In this document: piece after piece, positions 43,880 to 52,878 of the stretch
Position numbering within the stretch: position 1 is the stretch's first letter
Layout of the letters: each line of letters opens with the position of its first letter
Notes under the pieces: model-generated
What the model was told of the DNA's origin: nothing
The model's input: only the letters and a program-made list of their open reading frames with translations
Database searches by the model: none
Made by a program: the position numbers and the translations under genes
NCBI GenBank assembly: GCA_947383275.1
Contig: CANDCW010000005.1
Coordinates: 1-61,051, forward strand
Reading direction: 5' to 3'
Origin: an uncultured Bacillota bacterium
Lineage (GTDB): Bacteria; Bacillota; Clostridia; Oscillospirales; Oscillospiraceae
DNA length: 61,051 nucleotides

Positions 43880-45205
43880 TCACCGGTCCGGACCGAGGCG
43901 GCTTCTCCACCAGCAGCGCAGCAGATACAGCCCCAGCAAAACCAGCCAGGAAATTGCCTCCGCATAGGCGATTACCATTCTACCAAACAGCCCCGCAAGG
44001 GCATAAGAGGCCGCGATGCGCACCAGCAGCGCGGCAATGCCCACCATTCCGGAAAATACCATGTCCCCCAGGCCCTCCAAATAGCCCCGTACCGCCATGG
44101 CCAGGCCGTAGACCACGTAGAAGCTGCCGATTCGGACAAAAAATGCCTGCCCGATCCGGACCGACTCCGGAGTTAGCCCAAACATGGCAATCAGGCGCTC
44201 CCCGGCCAGCACAATCAAAAACGTCAGCAGAAGGGAGACCCCCGCGATCATCCCCGCCCCGGTTTTCAGTGCCTGCCTGGCCCGCTCCGGCTGGCCCGCC
44301 CCGGCATTCTGCGCCACCATGGTAGCTACGCCGGAACCGAAGTTGATGATGGGTAGCAGCAGCACAGTGTCCACCCGGTAGGCTGTGGTGATAGCGGCTA
44401 CTGTCTGGTCGCCAAAGCCGTTCATGAACCGCTGGAGGAGGATGTTTCCAAAGGAAGTGGTTCCGGACTGGATGGCCGGCGGCAGCCCGAAGCGCGCCCC
44501 CTCCCCGAGGGTCCTGCGAAGGAGCAATTCCCGGAGGGAAGCGATCCGCAGCATGGGATACCGGCGCACCGCGTAGCACACCACATAGACGGTCATGGCA
44601 ATCTGAGACAGCACTGTGGCAATGGCCGCGCCCGCAGTCCCCTGCCGCAGCTGTGCCACAAAGACCAAATCCAGAGCCACGTTGATGACCGAACACACCA
44701 GCACCGAGCTGAACGGGGCCCGGCTGTCCCCCAGCCCCCGGAGGACGGCGCAGCAGGTGTTGTAGACCGCCAAAAACGGGATACCTGCAAACATAATCCG
44801 CAGGTAGTTCTCCGCATTTTGGAAAATATCCTTGGGCGTATCCAGCAAAACCAGGATCTCCTCCACAAACACCGTGCCCAAACCGCAAACTGCCAGGAAA
44901 ATGCCTCCGAGGATCAGGCTGAACAAAGCCAGAATATATTTGAGTTCCTCCGTCCGGCCCATCCCAAACCGCTGGGCGGCCAAAACCGACAGCCCGGAGG
45001 TGAAGCCCACTATGACCATGACAAACATGCTGTAGGTAGATGTAACCGCGCCGATTCCGGCCAGGGCCAGCTCCCCCTCCACATTGCCCACAATGAAAGC
45101 GTCCACCCAGTTGAACAGCTGCTGAAACACGCCGCTGAGGATCAGGGGCACGGTGAACGCCGTCAGCGCCTTGGCAATGCTGCCCTGGGTCATATCATGT
45201 TTCAT
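43880..45205 (-). CDS. MATE-family multidrug/metabolite exporter
   Basis: 441 residues from ATG 45205 (GGGAGGG upstream), twelve helices. AFTVPLILSGVFQQLFNWVD in helix 1 and the duplicated half with GLPPAIQSGTTSFGNILLQR are typical of MATE/NorM proteins. NTCCAVLRGLGDSRAPF and MAVRGYLEGLGDMVFSG are the paired R-G-x-G-D loop motifs of the two halves. These proteins use sodium or proton gradients to export organic cations. The substrate is unknown. Preceded by its own promoter and a structured leader; monocistronic. Confidence 0.93.
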   Translation of the reverse strand: MKHDMTQGSIAKALTAFTVPLILSGVFQQLFNWVDAFIVGNVEGELALAGIGAVTSTYSMFVMVIVGFTSGLSVLAAQRFGMGRTEELKYILALFSLILGGIFLAVCGLGTVFVEEILVLLDTPKDIFQNAENYLRIMFAGIPFLAVYNTCCAVLRGLGDSRAPFSSVLVCSVINVALDLVFVAQLRQGTAGAAIATVLSQIAMTVYVVCYAVRRYPMLRIASLRELLLRRTLGEGARFGLPPAIQSGTTSFGNILLQRFMNGFGDQTVAAITTAYRVDTVLLLPIINFGSGVATMVAQNAGAGQPERARQALKTGAGMIAGVSLLLTFLIVLAGERLIAMFGLTPESVRIGQAFFVRIGSFYVVYGLAMAVRGYLEGLGDMVFSGMVGIAALLVRIAASYALAGLFGRMVIAYAEAISWLVLLGLYLLRCWWRSRLGPDR

Positions 45206-45240
45206 TCCAATCCCTCCCAATTGATCTGGCAAGTATAGAG

Positions 45241-45307
45241 AAAGAGGCCTTCAAAAGCTACCATACGGCAATGCCGTACCACAGGGGTAACTTATGAACG
45301 CCTCTTT
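45241..45307 (-). promoter_or_regulatory. Long structured leader of the MATE gene
   Basis: On the minus strand AAAGAGGCGTTCA pairs with TTGAAGGCCTCTTT at the base. GTTACC with GGTAGC and TACGGCA with the following GCCGTA form inner stems. The element starts about 20 bases after the promoter and ends in TTTCTC, so it could switch between termination and read-through. It matches no riboswitch class I can name. Confidence 0.55.
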
Positions 45308-45332
45308 ACGATTCAATTATAACTGTTTGCCT

Positions 45333-45361
45333 ATTGTAGCAAAGACTCCAGGGAAAGTCAA
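45333..45361 (-). promoter_or_regulatory. Promoter of the MATE gene
   Basis: Minus strand TTGACT (45361-45356), 17-base spacer, TACAAT (45338-45333). Confidence 0.85.
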
Positions 45362-45367
45362 CCCCTT

Positions 45368-46141
45368 TCAGAGCCGCCTATCCTGGGCAATCAGCAGCTT
45401 CAGCGCCTCCACTCCGACAGATATGGCGGCCTCGGTGTTATGGCTCTCTCTCTGATCCAGGCCGGCAGACTCCCGCTCCTGATTCCAGATGACATGGAAC
45501 ACCGACCCGCACCGCACCCTCCGGGACGCCGCCACGGCAAAGAGGGCAGCGGACTCCATCTCAGAGGCCAGCACCCCCAGCCGTTTCCACGCCTCCCACT
45601 TACTCTCCAGCTGGTAGCTGACGGGCATCCTGGCAGGGGAGTGCTGCCCGTAGAAGGAGTCTTTACACTGGACCACCCCGGCATGCCAGGAGCAGCCCAG
45701 CCTTTTGCACGCCTCTACCAGCGTGGAGGCCACCGCAAAGTCTGGGACGGCAGGCCATTCGATGGGGGCATATTCCCGGCTGGTCCCCTCCATGCGGACG
45801 GCGCCGGTGGCTACCACTACGTCGCCGCTTTGAACAGACAGGTCGATCCCCCCGCAGGTGCCAACTCGGACAAAGGTATGCACCCCCAGATTGGCCAGCT
45901 CCTCCATGGCGATGGCGGCAGACGGCCCGCCAATTCCGGTGGAAACAACGCTCACCTTCTCCCCCAGCAGGGTGCCGGTGTAGGTGACATACTCCCGGTT
46001 TGTCCGGATGTGCGCCGGGTTTTCAAAGTGGCCGGCAATGGCTCCGCACCTGCCCGGGTCGCCGGGGAGGATGCAATAGTTTCCCACCTCGCCTTGGGCG
46101 CACTGGATATGAAACTGCTTTTCCCTTGTTTGTTCGTTCAT
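45368..46141 (-). CDS. Nucleoside phosphorylase (uridine phosphorylase-like)
   Basis: About 257 residues from ATG 46141 (GAGG ten bases upstream; an ATG at 46159 is also in frame). NP-I family: ILPGDPGR phosphate loop, STGIGGPSAAIAMEELANLG, RVGTCGGIDLSVQSGDVVVA and LASEMESAALFAVAASRRVR with the ribose-binding Met-Glu. These fit uridine phosphorylase (Udp), which releases uracil and ribose 1-phosphate; a purine specificity cannot be excluded. Monocistronic, upstream of the MATE promoter. Confidence 0.88.
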   Translation of the reverse strand: MNEQTREKQFHIQCAQGEVGNYCILPGDPGRCGAIAGHFENPAHIRTNREYVTYTGTLLGEKVSVVSTGIGGPSAAIAMEELANLGVHTFVRVGTCGGIDLSVQSGDVVVATGAVRMEGTSREYAPIEWPAVPDFAVASTLVEACKRLGCSWHAGVVQCKDSFYGQHSPARMPVSYQLESKWEAWKRLGVLASEMESAALFAVAASRRVRCGSVFHVIWNQERESAGLDQRESHNTEAAISVGVEALKLLIAQDRRL

Positions 46142-46222
46142 AAAGACAACCTCATCCATATTATTCTATGTGCTATTTTACTATAACATTGACTCTTTTT
46201 CAAGGCTCTTTTTGTTTATGTC

Positions 46223-46251
46223 TTGACCTTTCCCCTATTTCGTCCTATAAT
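46223..46251 (+). promoter_or_regulatory. Promoter of the secreted protein gene at 46305
   Basis: TTGACC (46223-46228), 17 bases, TATAAT (46246-46251). Confidence 0.85.
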
Positions 46252-46304
46252 ATAAAAGTACCAGAATTGCCTCGCGCCGTATCCCTCATAAGGAGGCCGC
46301 AACC

Positions 46305-47018
46305 TTGAAACGTTTTTTAATTTTTCCCTGCATCTTATCTCTGCTTATCGGACTGCTTGTGGGTATCCTGCTCCCCATCCGCCTGAGCTGCGGCGAAAAA
46401 CCTGCCGCCTTGGTAAACGCCCCAAGCAATTTTACGCCCCTGCCCGGCGTCTCCCAGCCTGACGGCAACAGCTCCGCTGCCGCCTCCGCCACCCTTGAAC
46501 CTCTGGTCCCGGAGGCCAATTTCCCCTTGCTGGGCTCCGCCTGCGCAGTCAACCGCTGCTTTCAGCAGGGTGACTGGGCTACCTTGGCCGCTTATGTCCA
46601 CCCTGACCGGGGCGTCACGTTTACGCCCTACTCCACTGTGGACCTGGACAGCGACCTCAACTTTACCGCCAGCCAGATCAAGAACCTGGCCCAGGACGAA
46701 ACTGTGTACACCTGGGGCTTCGAGGACGGCCGGGGCGATCCCATCCAGATGACCTTTGCCCAGTACTTTGAGCGGTATGTCTACGACCGGGATTACACCC
46801 AGGTCCCCCAAATCGGCATAGACCGCATCATGACCGGCGGCAATGCCCTGGAAAACCTTCCGGACGCCTATCCCGGCTGCCGTTTTGTAGATTTCAGCTT
46901 TCCCAGCGCCGATCCGGTCAACGACGGCCTGGACTGGACCTCTCTCAAGCTGGTATTTCTGCCGGAGGGCGAGCACTGGTATCTGGTGGGTGTTGTCCAT
47001 GGGGAGTGGACAATTTAA
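46305..47018 (+). CDS. Conserved-looking secreted or membrane-anchored protein, function unknown
   Basis: 237 residues from TTG 46305 (AAGGAGG eight bases upstream). The N-terminal helix (residues 3-24, FLIFPCILSLLIGLLVGILL) is a signal anchor. A Ser/Pro-rich linker to about 65 leads to a folded domain with CAVNRCFQQGDWATLAAYVH, GVTFTPYSTVDLDSDLNFTA, YFERYVYDRDYTQVPQIGID and a final LVFLPEGEHWYLVGVVHGEW. I do not recognise the family; the compact aromatic-rich end suggests an extracytoplasmic domain. It has its own promoter and terminator, so the neighbouring trk genes give no functional hint. Confidence 0.75.
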   Translation: MKRFLIFPCILSLLIGLLVGILLPIRLSCGEKPAALVNAPSNFTPLPGVSQPDGNSSAAASATLEPLVPEANFPLLGSACAVNRCFQQGDWATLAAYVHPDRGVTFTPYSTVDLDSDLNFTASQIKNLAQDETVYTWGFEDGRGDPIQMTFAQYFERYVYDRDYTQVPQIGIDRIMTGGNALENLPDAYPGCRFVDFSFPSADPVNDGLDWTSLKLVFLPEGEHWYLVGVVHGEWTI

Positions 47019-47038
47019 CCGCTCATCCAAATATGTGG

Positions 47039-47065
47039 GGCAAGGGCAGAGCCCTTGCCTTTCCC
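47039..47065 (+). terminator. Terminator before trkA
   Basis: GGCAAGGGC, loop AGA, GCCCTTGCC, then TTTCCC. It ends the secreted-protein gene. Confidence 0.8.
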
Positions 47066-47121
47066 TATAAGCCCGACATTCTGGAAGAAACATTCGAACC
47101 GTATGAAAGGACATTGACCAC

Positions 47122-48510
47122 ATGGATATTGTCGTCGTAGGCGTTGGCAAGGTGGGGTTCTCCCTTGCCGAGCAGCTGGTGCAGGAGGAGCACAACATCA
47201 CCGTGGTGGACAGCGACGAGGAGGCCCTTCGCCGGGCTGGAGATCAGCTGGACATCATGACCGTCCGAGGCAACGGCGTGTCCGCCTCCACCCTGCGGGA
47301 GGCCGGCGTGGACACAGCCGACCTGCTGGTGGCCGCCACCAACGCCGATGAGGTAAACATGGTGTGCTGCCTCACCGCAAAGGACCTGGGCGCCAAGCAT
47401 ACCATCGCCCGCATCCGCAACCCGGAATACACCAACAGCCTGGCCGAGCTGCGCCGGAACTTGAAAATTGATATGGCCATCAACCCGGAAAACACCACCG
47501 CTGTGGAAATTTCCCGCCTGCTCCGCTTTCCCTCCGCGGCCAATATCGAGACCTTCTGCCGGGGCAAGGTGGAGCTGATGGGCTTCCGCCTTCAGGCGGG
47601 CGATTTTCTGATTGATTCCCCCCTCTACGCCCTGCCGGACAAGGTAAAAAAGCTGTCGCTGCTGTTCTGCGCCGTGGACCGCGGGGGCGAGGTCTCCATT
47701 CCCAACGGTTCTTTTGTGCCCAAGGCGGGAGACAAGCTGTACATGGTAGGCCGTCCAGACAGCCTGGACCAGTTCTTCCGCCAGCTGGGGCGGTACGCCC
47801 CCAAGGTGAAACAGGTCTTTTTGGTGGGGGGCGGAAAGATCTCCATGTACCTGGCCGCCATTCTGGACCGGATGAACATCCGCCTGAAGATCATCGAACA
47901 AAACGAGGAGCGCTGCCGCCTCATCAGCGAGCGCTTCCCCCGGGTGGTGGTCATCTGCGGGGACGGCACCGACTCTGAACTGCTGGAGTCGGAGAATCTG
48001 GCCGCCAGCGACGCTTTTGTGGCCCTCACCGACCGGGACGAAGACAACCTCATCATCTCTTTGTACGCCATGCAGCAGGGAATCAGCAAGGTTATTACCA
48101 AGTGCAACCGGCAGAATTACGCCGGTATTGTCCGCTCCCTGGGCCTGGACAGCGTCATCTCCCCCAAATTTGTCACCGCTTCCAACATCGTCCATGTGGT
48201 CCGAGGGCTGCAAAATTCCCAGGGCAGCGTGATGAACTCCCTCCACCGCATCGCCGGCGGCGGAGCGGAGGCCATGGAGTTTACTGTGGGCCCCTCCACC
48301 CGGAACCTGGGCGTCCCCCTGAAGGACCTGAAGCTGCGGCCCGGCGTGCTTCTGGCCGTCATTGTCCGGAAAAACGACATTATCATTCCCCAGGGCCCCT
48401 CCTTCCTCCAGAAGGACGACCGGGTCATCATCATTGCCCGCGGGGGCGGTGTGCTGGACATCAACGACATCTATTCCTCTGAATTCACTGCGGGAGGGGC
48501 CGCGAAATGA
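47122..48510 (+). CDS. trkA: Trk potassium uptake regulatory subunit
   Basis: 462 residues built of two RCK units, each with a Rossmann part and a TrkA-C part. MDIVVVGVGKVGFSLAEQLV and later VFLVGGGKISMYLAAILDRM are the two nucleotide-binding motifs; acidic residues follow in VVDSDEEA and IIEQNEER. It is a soluble ring that gates TrkH in response to NAD(H)/ATP. The TGA stop overlaps the trkH ATG by four bases. Confidence 0.96.
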   Translation: MDIVVVGVGKVGFSLAEQLVQEEHNITVVDSDEEALRRAGDQLDIMTVRGNGVSASTLREAGVDTADLLVAATNADEVNMVCCLTAKDLGAKHTIARIRNPEYTNSLAELRRNLKIDMAINPENTTAVEISRLLRFPSAANIETFCRGKVELMGFRLQAGDFLIDSPLYALPDKVKKLSLLFCAVDRGGEVSIPNGSFVPKAGDKLYMVGRPDSLDQFFRQLGRYAPKVKQVFLVGGGKISMYLAAILDRMNIRLKIIEQNEERCRLISERFPRVVVICGDGTDSELLESENLAASDAFVALTDRDEDNLIISLYAMQQGISKVITKCNRQNYAGIVRSLGLDSVISPKFVTASNIVHVVRGLQNSQGSVMNSLHRIAGGGAEAMEFTVGPSTRNLGVPLKDLKLRPGVLLAVIVRKNDIIIPQGPSFLQKDDRVIIIARGGGVLDINDIYSSEFTAGGAAK

Positions 48511-49943
48511 ACATAAGGCTGGTTTTAAGGCTGGTGGGACGGGTGCTGCTGCTGGAAGCAGCCGCCCTGGTCCTCCCCCTGGCCGTGGCCCTGCTGTACC
48601 GCGAGGACCCAACCCCCTTCCTGCTGGCCATTGCCATTGTGGCCGCTGTGGGCCTCGGCCTGTCTGCCCTGCCTGCCCGGCAGCAGTTTTTTACTCGGGA
48701 GGGCTTCGCAGCGGTGGCGCTGATCTGGATGTTCACCGGGCTGGTGGGGGCTCTGCCCTTCCTCTTCTCAGGCTGGTTTGCCACCCCTATGGACGCTATT
48801 TTTGAGTCCTGCTCCGGCTTCACCACCACCGGCTCCACCATTCTCACCGACATTGAGGCCCTGCCTAAGGGCATCCTGTTCTGGCGGGCTTTCACCCACT
48901 GGCTGGGCGGCATGGGCGTGCTGGTGTTGGCTACCGCCATTGTGCCCAAGCTGGGCATCCGCTCCCACTACCTCACTCAGGCCGAGACGCCCGGGCCCGT
49001 ATTCTCCAAGCTGGTACCCAAGCAGTCCCAGACCTCCAAAATCCTCTACTCCATGTATTTTGCCCTCACCGCCCTGGAGGCCGTGTGCCTGAAGGCTGCG
49101 GGCATGCCCTTATACGACGCCCTGATTCACTCCTTCTCCACAGCGGGCACCGGCGGCTTCTCCAACCGGAATGCCAGCGTAGGGGCTTATGACAGCGTCT
49201 CCATCGACGTTATCATTACAATATTCATGCTGCTGTTTTCCATCAATTTTGCGGTCTATTTCCTCCTGCTCACCAAAAAGTGGCGGGACGCCTTGGCCAG
49301 CGATGAGCTGCGCTTCTTCCTCTTTGTGGTGGCCGCGGCCACGGCTGTGCTCACCTTGGTCAACCTGGGGGTATACTCCGGCGTCTTGGAGAGCCTGCGC
49401 TACACCTCCTTCCAGGTGGCCTCCATTATCTCCACTACCGGCTTTGGCACGGCGGACTTTGTCCTGTGGCCCCAATTCTCCCAGCTGATTATTATCCTGC
49501 TCATGTTCTGCGGGGCCAGCGCCGGGTCCACCGGCGGGGGAATGAAATGCTCCCGGGTGCTCCTCCTCCTTCGGGCCATCCGCCGGGAGATCCACCGCAT
49601 TACCCACCCCCGCTGCGTGGAGGTGGTCAAGCTGGACGGCAAGCTGGTGAACGAGGCTACCCTGCACACCCTGCTGGTTTTCATGGGCGCCTATGTGATT
49701 ACCATTTTTACCGCTGCCCTTATTATCTCCCTGGACGGCCAGTCTTTCGCCGTCTCCTTCAGCGCCGCCCTCACCTGCGTCAGCAACGTGGGCCCCGGTC
49801 TGGAGGCCATCGGCCCCAGCGGCAACTTTTCTGCCTTTTCTGAGCTGTCTAAAGGCGTCATGTCCCTGTGCATGCTAATCGGACGCCTGGAAATTTTCCC
49901 AATCTTGGTGCTGTTCTCCCCTTCTACCTGGAAGCGCATCTAA
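48507..49943 (+). CDS. trkH: Trk/Ktr potassium uptake membrane subunit
   Basis: 478 residues. A channel-like K+ transporter with four membrane-pore-membrane repeats; each pore glycine is visible: SGFTTTGSTI, STAGTGGFSN, ISTTGFGTAD and CVSNVGPGLEAIG. The conserved CGASAGSTGGGMKCSRVLLL and the terminal GRLEIFPILVLFSPSTWKR are TrkH signatures. It works with TrkA encoded just upstream. Confidence 0.96.
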   Translation: MNIRLVLRLVGRVLLLEAAALVLPLAVALLYREDPTPFLLAIAIVAAVGLGLSALPARQQFFTREGFAAVALIWMFTGLVGALPFLFSGWFATPMDAIFESCSGFTTTGSTILTDIEALPKGILFWRAFTHWLGGMGVLVLATAIVPKLGIRSHYLTQAETPGPVFSKLVPKQSQTSKILYSMYFALTALEAVCLKAAGMPLYDALIHSFSTAGTGGFSNRNASVGAYDSVSIDVIITIFMLLFSINFAVYFLLLTKKWRDALASDELRFFLFVVAAATAVLTLVNLGVYSGVLESLRYTSFQVASIISTTGFGTADFVLWPQFSQLIIILLMFCGASAGSTGGGMKCSRVLLLLRAIRREIHRITHPRCVEVVKLDGKLVNEATLHTLLVFMGAYVITIFTAALIISLDGQSFAVSFSAALTCVSNVGPGLEAIGPSGNFSAFSELSKGVMSLCMLIGRLEIFPILVLFSPSTWKRI

Positions 49944-49954
49944 ACGGCCCGGTA

Positions 49955-49990
49955 AAAACGCCCCCCTATGCGGCCCTGCATAGGGGGGCG
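49955..49990 (-). terminator. Terminator of the thiamine-precursor transporter operon
   Basis: GCCCCCCTATGC and GCATAGGGGGGC form a 12-bp stem. On the minus strand it is followed by GTTTTTACC, so it ends the operon whose last stop is at 50017. It may also slow polymerase leaving trkH. Confidence 0.85.
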
Positions 49991-50016
49991 CTACGCGTTA
50001 CGCGCAGGGCTTGGCG

Positions 50017-50766
50017 CTACTTCTCCAGCAGCGTCAGGATTTCCTTTTTATAGTCCAGAAACGCACCGCTCAGGGCAAATTCCATCTCCCGGGGCCTTTC
50101 GGAGCGAATGGATATTTCCGCGATAATCCGCCCCGGCTGCCCGGCCAGGATGCAAACCCGGTCCGACAGCAGCACTGCTTCGTCAATGTCGTGGGTAACC
50201 AGCAGGGTGGACAGTTCCAGCCGGGCCATCATCTCCAAATACCAGCGGTGCAGCTCCCGCTTGGTCAACGCGTCCAGCGCAGAGAAGGGTTCGTCCAGCA
50301 GCAGAACGCCCTGTGAGCCTAAAAAGGTCCGCAGCAGAGCCGCCCGCTGGCGCATCCCGCCGGAGAGCTGGGCGGGGTACTGCCCCTGGGTTCCCTCTAA
50401 CCCAAACTGAGGGAAATAGGGCAGCGCCTCCGCCCTGGCCTGCGCCGGCCGCTTCCCCCGGATCACCAGAGGCAGGGAGACATTATCCACAATTTTTTTG
50501 TGGGGCAGCAGCAGGTCCCGCTGGAGCATATAGCTGACCTTCCCCGGCACCCCGGTGATATCCTCCCCCTCCAGCAGGACGCGCCCCCTGTCCGGCCGCT
50601 CCAGCCCGGACAGGACGTGGAACAGGGTGGTTTTCCCCGCCCCGCTTACGCCCAGCAGGCACACCAGCTCCCCCCGCCCCAGCGTGAGGGACACATCCTG
50701 AATGACGGCACGCCCGTCATAGGACTTGGCAACCCCCTCCGCCTGAAGCACAGCGCCGCCGCTCAT
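50017..50766 (-). CDS. thiZ: Pyrimidine/thiamine-precursor ABC transporter ATP-binding protein
   Basis: 249 residues from ATG 50766, which overlaps the stop of the binding-protein gene. NitT/TauT-class ATPase: Walker A LLGVSGAGKTTLFHVL, Q-loop SYMLQRDLLLPHKKIVDNVS, signature LSGGMRQRAALLRTFL, Walker B VLLLDEPFSALDALTKRELH, H-loop LLVTHDIDEAVLLSDRV. TPP-riboswitch control and the ThiY-like partner support thiamine-precursor import. It ends with TAG. Confidence 0.88.
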   Translation of the reverse strand: MSGGAVLQAEGVAKSYDGRAVIQDVSLTLGRGELVCLLGVSGAGKTTLFHVLSGLERPDRGRVLLEGEDITGVPGKVSYMLQRDLLLPHKKIVDNVSLPLVIRGKRPAQARAEALPYFPQFGLEGTQGQYPAQLSGGMRQRAALLRTFLGSQGVLLLDEPFSALDALTKRELHRWYLEMMARLELSTLLVTHDIDEAVLLSDRVCILAGQPGRIIAEISIRSERPREMEFALSGAFLDYKKEILTLLEK

Positions 50767-51755
50767 TGGGGCAGGTAGTCGTTGGAGAAGCCGGCGTTCT
50801 CCGGGATCGGCTGCTCCACCAGGCCGTTTTCGTTCAGCCACCGATAGAAAGCGTTCCAGCGGGCGGGATCGATGTAGCCCCACTGCTCCGCCTCCGCCTG
50901 ATACTGTTCCGCCATCCACTTCTGGCTGGCAGCCACCAGCTCCTCGCTGCCGGAGAGGGCGCTGTCCCCCTCGACCAGTAGCCGCGCGGCCTCCTCAGGG
51001 TGTTCCATAGCGTAGGCGTAGCCCCGGGACGCGGCGGAAAGAAACGCCTTGGCTGTGTCCGGATGTTCGGCCAGAAAGTCGTTGTTGGCAATGATGACCG
51101 GCGTATAAAAATCGAAGACCGGATCAATATCCTTAAAATAGAAAAAGTCAAAGTCCAGCCCGGCCGCCTCCGCAGAGATGCCGCCCCAGCCGTAATAAAT
51201 CCAGATGGCGTCGGTAATGCCCTCCCGCAGGGCGCCGGCTTCATCGTTGAGGGCGTAGGGGGCCAGGTTTACCCTGGAAAAGTCACCGCCATCGGCCTCT
51301 ACCACCTGTTTCATCATGGCAAGTTCGATCAGGCCGTTGTAGGTGGAGTAGGTATGGCCTTCCAGCCCCTTGGGGCGGTCCATCCCCTCCCCGGCCCGGG
51401 TGATGATTCCGGAGGTATCGTGCTGGAGAATGGCGGCCACCGCCGTAATCTTCAGAGGCTCGGTGCGGGCCAGGGCTGCGGCCATGGTGTCCTGGGCCGT
51501 GATAGCAAACTCCGTCTGCCCGGCGGCACAGAGGGCGGAGGCCCCGTCCTCCGGGGGCTGAATGATGCTGACCTTCAGTCCGGCCTCCTCAAAATAACCC
51601 AGCGCCTGGGCGGCGTAGAGCCCGGTGTGATTGGTGTTGGGCGTCCACTCCAGGCAGATGGACAGCTCATTCTCCGCTTCCTGCCGCCCTCCCCCGCAGG
51701 CTGTGAGCACCAGAACAAGCGCCAGAACAGCCGGCAAAAGCTTTAACGGTTTCAC
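50763..51755 (-). CDS. thiY: Pyrimidine (thiamine-precursor) ABC transporter binding lipoprotein
   Basis: 330 residues. The signal peptide ends LVLVLTAC with lipidated Cys20. The mature protein is NMT1/THI5-like: CLEWTPNTNHTGLYAAQALG, YFEEAGLKVSIIQPPEDGAS and the later GWGGISAEAAGLDFDFFYFK are typical of ThiY, which binds formylaminopyrimidine or related HMP precursors. Two bases separate it from the permease gene. Confidence 0.9.
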   Translation of the reverse strand: MKPLKLLPAVLALVLVLTACGGGRQEAENELSICLEWTPNTNHTGLYAAQALGYFEEAGLKVSIIQPPEDGASALCAAGQTEFAITAQDTMAAALARTEPLKITAVAAILQHDTSGIITRAGEGMDRPKGLEGHTYSTYNGLIELAMMKQVVEADGGDFSRVNLAPYALNDEAGALREGITDAIWIYYGWGGISAEAAGLDFDFFYFKDIDPVFDFYTPVIIANNDFLAEHPDTAKAFLSAASRGYAYAMEHPEEAARLLVEGDSALSGSEELVAASQKWMAEQYQAEAEQWGYIDPARWNAFYRWLNENGLVEQPIPENAGFSNDYLPQ

Positions 51756-51757
51756 AG

Positions 51758-52537
51758 TTAATCGTTCCTTTCTATTTTCTCATAGGCTTCCCAGGGACAG
51801 GCTAACCGCCGCAGCAGGGTCACCAGGCCCATCAGCGCCAGGCTGACCGCCACGATGACGATGATAACGGCAAACATCCTGTCAAAGGCGTATGCCTTTT
51901 TTACCCTTGTCATGTACACGCCCAGGCCCTCAAACCCGCCCAGCCACTCCGAGATCACCGCGCCTACCACCGCATAGGAGGCGCTGACCCGCAGCCCGGA
52001 GAAAAAGTGGCTCAGGGCGGAGGGAAACTCCAGGTGGCGGAAAATCTGCCACCTGCCCGCCCCCATGGCGCGCAGGAGGGCGGCCGCGGCTTTATCCGTG
52101 CTCGCATAGCCCTCCAGCAGGCTGACCGTAACGGGGAAGAAGGTAGTCAGCGCCACCAGCGTCACCTTGGGCGCCATGCCAAAGCCCATCCACAGTACCA
52201 GCAAGGGCGCAATCGCAACGGTAGGAATGGTCTGCGTGATGACCAGCAGCGGGTAGAGGGCCCGGTAAAGGGGGCGGGCGCGGTGCATCAGGGTGGACAG
52301 GATCAGGGCCGCTCCAATCCCCGCGCCCAGCCCCCAGGCCGCTTCAACCAGGGTGACCCGGGCATTGGACAGCAGAATGGGCGCATCGTCCACCAGCGCC
52401 CGGACCACCTGAGCGGGCGGCGGCAGCAGGAACGCCGGGACCAACCCCGTCCCGCTCACCGCCAGCCACGCCAGAAGCAGCAGCGCCAGCGCCGCTGCCG
52501 CCGGTAGCTTATTGGTGATGCTTTGTGACTTTTTCAT
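51758..52537 (-). CDS. thiX: Pyrimidine (thiamine-precursor) ABC transporter permease
   Basis: 259 residues, five to six helices, BPD/SsuC type, with the EAA-like loop AAALLRAMGAGRWQIFRHLE. ATG 52537 lies inside the end of the thiamine-binding protein gene (29-base overlap), so the two are translationally coupled. It functions with ThiY and ThiZ downstream. Confidence 0.9.
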   Translation of the reverse strand: MKKSQSITNKLPAAAALALLLLAWLAVSGTGLVPAFLLPPPAQVVRALVDDAPILLSNARVTLVEAAWGLGAGIGAALILSTLMHRARPLYRALYPLLVITQTIPTVAIAPLLVLWMGFGMAPKVTLVALTTFFPVTVSLLEGYASTDKAAAALLRAMGAGRWQIFRHLEFPSALSHFFSGLRVSASYAVVGAVISEWLGGFEGLGVYMTRVKKAYAFDRMFAVIIVIVAVSLALMGLVTLLRRLACPWEAYEKIERND

Positions 52538-52808
52538 CGATGGTCAAAACGCTTCCCTCGCTCTTGTAGGTCAGCTTTACGTAAGCGGATACCTTGCTGC
52601 TGCCCGCCTGACTGGCTGTGAGGATGCACTGCTCCACAACATCAATCAACTGATGGAGGTCCTCGCCCTCAATGCTGGTTTCGCTGGGGCCCACAAAGTA
52701 GTTCAGGCCGGTGGACTTGATGTAGCCGATGACCTCGTCCACAATGCGGACCACCTCCTGGTCATTGGGCGCGGCGGGCAGGATCTGGATTGCAACGTTT
52801 GCTTTCAT
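52509..52808 (-). CDS. Thiamine-binding protein, MTH1187/YkoF-like
   Basis: 99 residues from ATG 52808; TTGGAGGAAAACAAG supplies the ribosome binding site. ANVAIQILPAAPNDQEVVRI, GYIKSTGLNYFVGPSETSIE and a hydrophobic C-terminal strand (SAYVKLTYKSEGSVLTIDEK) match the small Thiamine_BP/DUF77 domain, which is half of B. subtilis YkoF and binds thiamine or its pyrimidine. It is first in a THI-box operon with an importer, as YkoF is. Soluble and cytoplasmic (no signal peptide). Confidence 0.88.
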   Translation of the reverse strand: MKANVAIQILPAAPNDQEVVRIVDEVIGYIKSTGLNYFVGPSETSIEGEDLHQLIDVVEQCILTASQAGSSKVSAYVKLTYKSEGSVLTIDEKVTKHHQ

Positions 52809-52821
52809 CTTGTTTTCCTCC

Positions 52822-52878
52822 AAAAAAATAAAATCAGGACATCCGCCAAGCTCACGCCATTTCGGATGCACTGATTTT
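52822..52878 (-). terminator. Attenuator terminator behind the TPP riboswitch
   Basis: AAAATCAGTGCATCCG pairs with CGGATGTCCTGATTTT on the minus strand and is followed by ATTTTTTT. It lies between the riboswitch and the thiamine-binding protein gene and overlaps the gene leader, the normal arrangement for thiamine-dependent termination. Confidence 0.9.

Noticed and set aside
47039..47065. Possible third copy of the amt/purF leader because it contains GGCAAGGGC.
   Set aside because: It lacks AAAGGCGTC, lies after a stop codon and is an ordinary short terminator.
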